Source: Butyrivibrio sp. | GTDB taxonomy: Bacteria > Bacillota > Clostridia > Lachnospirales > Lachnospiraceae | Assembly: GCA_024688095.1 (NCBI GenBank) | Contig: JAILEJ010000059.1 | Coordinates: 1-10,091 of the forward strand | Direction: 5' to 3' | Length of the DNA: 10,091 bases | Shown: positions 6,683 through 10,091 of the stretch, one piece after another | Layout of the letters: every line of letters begins with the position of its first letter | How positions within the stretch are numbered: the stretch's first letter is position 1 | Program-made: the position numbers and the translations under genes | The notes under the pieces: model-generated | What the model was told of the DNA's origin: nothing | Databases searched by the model: none | Seen by the model: only the letters and a program-made list of their open reading frames with translations

Positions 6683-6750
6683 ATTAAAAAAGTAATATCA
6701 GGATCAGGGTCTGAATTTTAGATTGTAATATACCAAGGATGGGTTGTTAT

Positions 6751-6791
6751 AAAAGGATTTATCGATAAACGATAAATCCTTTTGCTTTTTT
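6751..6791 (+). terminator. Rho-independent terminator of codY
   Basis: A perfect 14-base stem, AAAAGGATTTATCG (6751-6764) with CGATAAATCCTTTT (6770-6783), loop ATAAA, followed by GCTTTTTTA. It lies about 85 bases past the codY stop, an unusually long 3' tail. Confidence 0.85.
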
Positions 6792-7035
6792 ATAAAAAAA
6801 AGGGATTTAACACATAATCTTGTGCGTGACTTACTAAAAAAACACAACATAAAGTGTGCTTTTTTGCATAAATGTCTTGTAATTTAGCTATAAAAATCTT
6901 AATATATTATTAATGTGGAATAAATATGGGAAATTATGTATTCTTGTGAGAATTAATGAAAACACAGGAATCTGATAATAGAACTTATCATTGTAGATTT
7001 TAAAGTTTTGTTTTTTCTTTTTGGAGGGCTGGTTT
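6792..7035 (+). promoter_or_regulatory. Leader/promoter region of the flagellar operon
   Basis: AT-rich spacer without a credible gene. It contains (a) a weak terminator-like hairpin at 6836-6865 (11-position stem with one mismatch, CACA/TGTG topped by A/T pairs); (b) a possible sigma-A promoter, TTGTAA (6877-6882), 17 bases, TAATAT (6900-6905); (c) a small inverted repeat ATTCT-TGTG-AGAAT at 6940-6953; (d) a perfect inverted repeat TGATAA-TAGAAC-TTATCA at 6973-6990, overlapping a weaker sigma-D-like -10 (TCTGATAA, 6971-6978). I looked for the c-di-GMP riboswitch known from some clostridial flgB leaders and did not see its core. Elements (a)-(d) are individually low confidence. Confidence 0.4.
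7023..7028 (+). promoter_or_regulatory. flgB ribosome binding site, decides the start
   Basis: GGAGGG lies seven bases before the ATG at 7036. An in-frame TTG at 7021 overlaps this site and so cannot be the start; a second ATG at 7042 is 13 bases away, too far to be favoured. Confidence 0.8.
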
Positions 7036-7431
7036 ATGTTTATGTCAAATGCTTTCGATTATATCAATGTAATGGATAAGGCGGCGGATGCTTCCTGGCT
7101 TCGTAATGAGGTTATAGCCAACAATATTGCCAATGTTGATACTCCCGGCTATAAGAGAGAGGATATTGCATTTGAAGAAGAGCTTCAAAAAGCACTTGGC
7201 GACTCAAGATATAAGAGCATGGATTCCAAGGTATCAAGTGTTAATGAGAAGCTCAATCAGCTAAATCCTGCAGTTGTCCAGGATTATGATGATTATTCCT
7301 ATAGAATTGATAAAAATAACGTGGATATTGATACAGAAAACGTTACACTTGCAGCCAATCAGCTTAAGTACCAGGGACTTATGAACTGTGTAACACATGA
7401 ATTTAATGATCTTAGGACAGCAATGCAGTAA
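7036..7431 (+). CDS. flgB: Flagellar proximal rod protein FlgB
   Basis: A 131-residue FlgB, one of the rod subunits that form the flagellar drive shaft through the periplasm-equivalent space and peptidoglycan, exported by the flagellar type III apparatus. The N-terminal rod motif is clear: LRNEVIANNIANVDTPGYKREDIAFEEEL (22-50), with the ANNIANVDTPGYK signature shared by rod and hook proteins. The C-terminal half has the usual VDIDTENVTLAANQLKYQ block and an amphipathic helical end. There is no signal peptide, as expected for a type III substrate. It is the first gene of a flgB-flgC-fliE-fliF run, with flgC starting 53 bases after its stop. Its length matches the family (about 130). Confidence 0.97.
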   Translation: MFMSNAFDYINVMDKAADASWLRNEVIANNIANVDTPGYKREDIAFEEELQKALGDSRYKSMDSKVSSVNEKLNQLNPAVVQDYDDYSYRIDKNNVDIDTENVTLAANQLKYQGLMNCVTHEFNDLRTAMQ

Positions 7432-7470
7432 TTTGTTTTATTTAATATGGCAGCTTTTAATCAGCACATA

Positions 7471-7476
7471 GAGGGG
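7471..7476 (+). promoter_or_regulatory. flgC ribosome binding site, decides the start
   Basis: GAGGGG lies eight bases before the ATG at 7485. The in-frame TTG at 7479 is only two bases from it and is not credible as the start. Confidence 0.75.
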
Positions 7477-7484
7477 AATTGTAT

Positions 7485-7943
7485 ATGAGTACTGGTAATA
7501 TTTTTGATTCATTTAGTATAAATTCATCAGGTATGACAGCACAGCGTTTCAGAATGGATATTATTTCTGAAAATATTGCAAATGCTAATACAACAAGAAC
7601 TGAAACCGGCGGCGTTTATACCAGAAAGGTTGTTACTTTTGCAGAGAAAAATTCTCAAAGTCAGTTTCATAAGATACTTAATGAAAGGCTGCAAAGATAT
7701 TCGGGAACTGGTGTAAAAGTTTCCACAGTTCAGAATGACAGATGGACAGACTACAACATGGTCTATGATCCGTCACATCCTGATGCAGACGAGAATGGAT
7801 ATGTTACATATCCTAATGTAAATACAATTACTGAAATGACAAACCTTATTGATGCAAGCAGAGCTTATGAAGCAAATGCAACGGCATTTACAGCAAGTAA
7901 AAATATTGCTACAAGAGGACTTGAGGCTGGAGGCCAGTCATAA
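7485..7943 (+). CDS. flgC: Flagellar basal-body rod protein FlgC
   Basis: A 152-residue FlgC, the second proximal rod subunit, stacking with FlgB. The N-terminus shows the rod/hook signature: FSINSSGMTAQRFRMDIISENIANANT, then GGVYTRKVVTFAE. The C-terminus has the conserved PNVNTITEMTNLIDASRAYEANATAF helix typical of FlgC, FlgE and FlgG, where it self-associates with the N-terminal helix. VYDPSHPDADENGYVTYPNV in the middle is the FlgC-specific D0-D1 linker. It lacks a signal peptide, as expected for type III export. The length is normal for the family. It lies between flgB and fliE in one apparent transcription unit. Confidence 0.97.
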   Translation: MSTGNIFDSFSINSSGMTAQRFRMDIISENIANANTTRTETGGVYTRKVVTFAEKNSQSQFHKILNERLQRYSGTGVKVSTVQNDRWTDYNMVYDPSHPDADENGYVTYPNVNTITEMTNLIDASRAYEANATAFTASKNIATRGLEAGGQS

Positions 7944-8000
7944 GTAGTGTTATGAAGAAAGATATTTAGATATTAAACATAAACATTTATTTCATTTTTG

Positions 8001-8016
8001 ATTTTCGGGGGAAAAT
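8001..8016 (+). promoter_or_regulatory. fliE ribosome binding site within an inverted repeat
   Basis: ATTTTCGGGGGAAAAT carries the Shine-Dalgarno GGGGG (8007-8011), seven bases before the ATG at 8019, between perfect six-base arms ATTTTC and GAAAAT. The site selects the ATG over an in-frame TTG at 7998 that lies upstream of it. The arms resemble CodY half-sites but are spaced by four bases rather than one. Confidence 0.6.
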
Positions 8017-8018
8017 TA

Positions 8019-8360
8019 ATGGCAGATGTAGGTATTACAAATTTAAGAAACGTTACTTCAGAGATTATAAAAAGTCAGGAAGAAAGATACAGCAAAGAGA
8101 GATCGCCTTTTGCTGATCAGGTGGGAAATGATGGTACATTTGCACTTCTTTTTGACAAGGCAAGAGAGAATATCAATACGACAAATTCATATTTGTCAGA
8201 TGCTGAAAATGAGGAAATCAAATGGGCACTTGGTGAAACAGACAGTACTCATGATCTTACGATTGCTTTATCAAAGGCATCTACTGCACTTCAGTATACT
8301 GTTGCAATAAGAGACAGAGTGCTTGAAGCATATAATACCATTATGCAGATGCAGATTTAA
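8019..8360 (+). CDS. fliE: Flagellar hook-basal body protein FliE
   Basis: A 113-residue FliE, the small adaptor that joins the MS ring (FliF) to the proximal rod and is exported early by the type III apparatus. The C-terminal half is diagnostic: TDSTHDLTIALSKASTALQYTVAIRDRVLEAYNTIMQMQI matches the family's D.H....A..KA....Q....IR.K...AY..I..M.. pattern, including the two terminal helices. The N-terminal part is variable, as in relatives, and has FADQVGNDGTFALLFDKA around residues 28-45. It is soluble, without a signal peptide. Fit to the family length (100-115) is good. It sits 75 bases after flgC and 106 before fliF. Confidence 0.96.
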   Translation: MADVGITNLRNVTSEIIKSQEERYSKERSPFADQVGNDGTFALLFDKARENINTTNSYLSDAENEEIKWALGETDSTHDLTIALSKASTALQYTVAIRDRVLEAYNTIMQMQI

Positions 8361-8429
8361 ACTAATCAGTTAATTAGGCTTTTGATCAGCCTTATCGGTT
8401 ATATTTTGGGGAGAAATACAGAAAAGTTT

Positions 8430-8453
8430 TGCCTCCGCAGGCATTATACGGAG
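8430..8453 (+). promoter_or_regulatory. Two mutually exclusive hairpins in the fliF leader
   Basis: TGCCT (8430-8434) can pair with AGGCA (8439-8443) over the loop CCGC. Alternatively CTCCG (8433-8437) can pair with CGGAG (8449-8453). The arms overlap, so only one can form. The second would cover a GGAG that lies 13 bases before the fliF ATG; the closer GAGGG (8458-8462) stays free in both. Pairing is seen; any switching is inference. Confidence 0.3.
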
Positions 8454-8466
8454 AAAAGAGGGAAAA

Positions 8467-10091
8467 ATGCAGGAAAGACTCAGGGAATTATTACAAAGAG
8501 TACTTGACTGGTGGAACAAATTCAGTACAAGACAAAAAACAATTATCATATCAGTTGCGGCTGCGGTAGTTTTAACTATCGTTATTCTGGTCAGCATTCT
8601 GACAAGGCCTCAGTATATTTTACTGATGAATGCAGAGTCAACAGCTCAGGCATCTGAAGTAATAGAACTTCTTGAGGCAGAGTCTATCAAGTACAAGGTT
8701 TCTGATGATGGATTAGAGATTCAGGTTCTTAAAAATCAGGAATCTCAGGCAAATCTTTTACTTGGATCTAATGGTATACCGGCTGCAGATTACAGTATTG
8801 ATAATGTAACCTCTGGAAGCTTTTCAACTACCGAATCTGATAAGAAAAAGAAATATGTTGTATATCTGGAAAAACAACTGGAAAATGATTTCCTTGTTTA
8901 TTTTGATGCAATTGAAACTGCGCATGTAGAACTTAATATTCCAGATGATGACGGAACGCTTATAGCGGGAACAGAACCTTCTTCAGCAAGTGTTCTCTTG
9001 CAGATTTCTGATCCTGAAAACTTTAATGAAGATAATGCTGCATTTCTTGCGAAAGCAATTGCTACAGCACTTGGTAATGAAAACACTGAAAACATTACGA
9101 TTATGGATACTACAGGAAATATGCTCTTTTCCGGAAGTGAAGAGGTATCCTCTATTGGACTTGCAAGTTCACAGCTTAGTCTGAAGCAAAAAGCTGAACA
9201 GCTTATAAAATCAGAAGTTAAAAAGGTTCTTCTTGGAACAAATCTTTATGATTCTGTAGAAGTTGCAAGTAATCTGGATCTTGATTTCTCAGAGGTTGAG
9301 GAAACAGAGCATACATATACACCTCCTGAAGGAATGTCACAGGGTGTATTTAGTCATTCGGATGTTTATAGTTCAGAAAGTACAAATGGTGTTGATGGAG
9401 TTCCTGGAACGGATACAAATGAAGATGATCTGACAACTTATGTAACTGAGGATTATCAGGATTCAACAACTTCAGTTTCAGAAGAGTCCTATGATTATCT
9501 TCCAAATGAAAAAATAACTGTTACAAAGTCACAGCCTGGTGCTGTAAATTATGAGAATTCCTCAATTTCAGTTTCAGCTGTTAATTATACTGTAATTATG
9601 GAAGATGAGTATAAGGCTGATGATCATGATGGTCTTACTTATGCTGAGTTTAAAGCACAGAATTCAAATCCTATTCTTCAGGTGCTTGATGAGGATTCTA
9701 ATACAAAGCTTACAGGTCTTGTTGCAAATGCAACAGGTATAGAAAATGCAAATATTACTATAGCAACATACGATGAATATGTTTTCTTTGATTCAACTGG
9801 ATCAAATATAACCATTACAGATGTACTTCAGATATTGCTTATTATCATCATACTGGCACTTCTTGCATTTGTTATATTCAGAAGTATGTATGTCAAGAAG
9901 GAGCAGGAAGAGGAAGAACCGGAAGAACTTTCTGTTGAGCAGCTTCTTGAATCTCAGCCTGAAGAAGAAATTCTCGAGAATATTGAAATGGATGAGGGTT
10001 CTGAGACTAAGAAACTTATTGAGAAGTTTATTGATGAAAATCCGGAAGCTGCAGCCAATTTGCTTCGTAACTGGTTAAATGATGATTATGC
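8467..10091 (+). CDS. fliF: Flagellar MS-ring protein FliF, last few codons missing
   Basis: The frame is open for 541 codons to the right edge. FliF forms the membrane-embedded MS ring that houses the export gate and carries the rotor. Visible parts are a short basic N-terminus; membrane helix 1 (about 24-45, IIISVAAAVVLTIVILVSIL); a YscJ/FliF ring-building domain (about 48-215); the FliF C-domain with an acidic, Ser/Thr-rich insert near 295-340; membrane helix 2 (about 455-473, VLQILLIIIILALLAFVIF); and an acidic cytoplasmic tail. The tail reaches the FliG-binding motif, NPEAAANLLRNWLNDDY, which normally ends the protein within a few residues, so truncation is minor. The start ATG follows GAGGG at a tight four-base spacing. 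There is no other plausible in-frame start upstream. It is the last gene seen in the operon; fliG would be expected next. Confidence 0.96.
   Translation, partial: MQERLRELLQRVLDWWNKFSTRQKTIIISVAAAVVLTIVILVSILTRPQYILLMNAESTAQASEVIELLEAESIKYKVSDDGLEIQVLKNQESQANLLLGSNGIPAADYSIDNVTSGSFSTTESDKKKKYVVYLEKQLENDFLVYFDAIETAHVELNIPDDDGTLIAGTEPSSASVLLQISDPENFNEDNAAFLAKAIATALGNENTENITIMDTTGNMLFSGSEEVSSIGLASSQLSLKQKAEQLIKSEVKKVLLGTNLYDSVEVASNLDLDFSEVEETEHTYTPPEGMSQGVFSHSDVYSSESTNGVDGVPGTDTNEDDLTTYVTEDYQDSTTSVSEESYDYLPNEKITVTKSQPGAVNYENSSISVSAVNYTVIMEDEYKADDHDGLTYAEFKAQNSNPILQVLDEDSNTKLTGLVANATGIENANITIATYDEYVFFDSTGSNITITDVLQILLIIIILALLAFVIFRSMYVKKEQEEEEPEELSVEQLLESQPEEEILENIEMDEGSETKKLIEKFIDENPEAAANLLRNWLNDDY

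Noticed and set aside
6956..7003. A 15-codon ORF (MKTQESDNRTYHCRF) in the flgB leader
   Set aside because: Only a weak GAGA-type ribosome site precedes it and nothing supports its translation; it may be a chance frame.
7021..7023. TTG start for FlgB, and the similar TTG starts at 7479 (FlgC) and 7998 (FliE)
   Set aside because: Each TTG overlaps, closely abuts or precedes the strong Shine-Dalgarno that correctly serves the following ATG, and the extra residues match nothing conserved in the families.
6683..7035. c-di-GMP (GEMM-type) riboswitch before flgB, as in Clostridioides difficile
   Set aside because: The conserved core elements of that class are not present and no fitting three-way structure was found by eye.
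1..10091. Mobile elements, CRISPR arrays, defence or toxin-antitoxin genes
   Set aside because: No transposase, integrase, repeat array, tRNA-like attachment site or small toxin/antitoxin pair could be seen on either strand; every long stretch is accounted for by housekeeping or flagellar genes.

Overview
The window reads as chromosomal DNA of a low-GC, flagellated Firmicute, most likely a Lachnospiraceae-type Clostridium relative (inference). The base composition is AT-rich, the genes use AGA and TAA heavily, the Shine-Dalgarno sequences are strong GGAGG/GGGG types, and CodY is present. The order topA, codY, flgB, flgC, fliE, fliF recalls the codY-fla/che region of Bacillus subtilis. I see no tRNA, rRNA, CRISPR array, transposon or phage gene, and no compositional break.

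Layout. Positions 1-1145 (minus) hold a MATE-family exporter whose C-terminus lies beyond the left edge. It is divergent from a two-gene unit on plus: a small flavodoxin (1282-1785) and a one-repeat Sel1-like protein (1787-1990). That unit converges on a 6-phosphofructokinase gene (2100-3359, minus) with the sequence signature of the pyrophosphate-dependent enzyme; a long imperfect hairpin between them can terminate both. The phosphofructokinase diverges from topA (3591-5687, plus), which ends at a clean terminator. Next come codY (5882-6667) and its terminator, then a roughly 245-base leader and the flagellar basal-body genes flgB, flgC, fliE and fliF. FliF is cut by the right edge probably only a few codons before its end.

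How it fits together. CodY is the GTP/branched-chain-amino-acid sensing repressor of Firmicutes. Two sites match its 15-base box (AATTTTCWGAAAATT): 14 of 15 bases just upstream of codY itself, and 13 of 15 in the predicted 5' leader of the phosphofructokinase gene. This suggests that CodY controls itself and a glycolytic step. The flagellar genes encode the proximal rod (FlgB, FlgC), the rod adaptor (FliE) and the MS ring (FliF), the first pieces assembled, and are spaced as one operon. A sigma-D-like promoter overlaps the 3' end of codY but is followed by the codY terminator, so it could make a short RNA of about 100 bases or feed the flagellar operon by read-through.

Most of the window is well-understood housekeeping and motility DNA. 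I find no convincing new multi-gene system. The parts worth a second look are regulatory: the CodY boxes, the leader of the phosphofructokinase gene that can hide its ribosome binding site, the codY-flgB spacer, and the translationally coupled flavodoxin/Sel1 pair.
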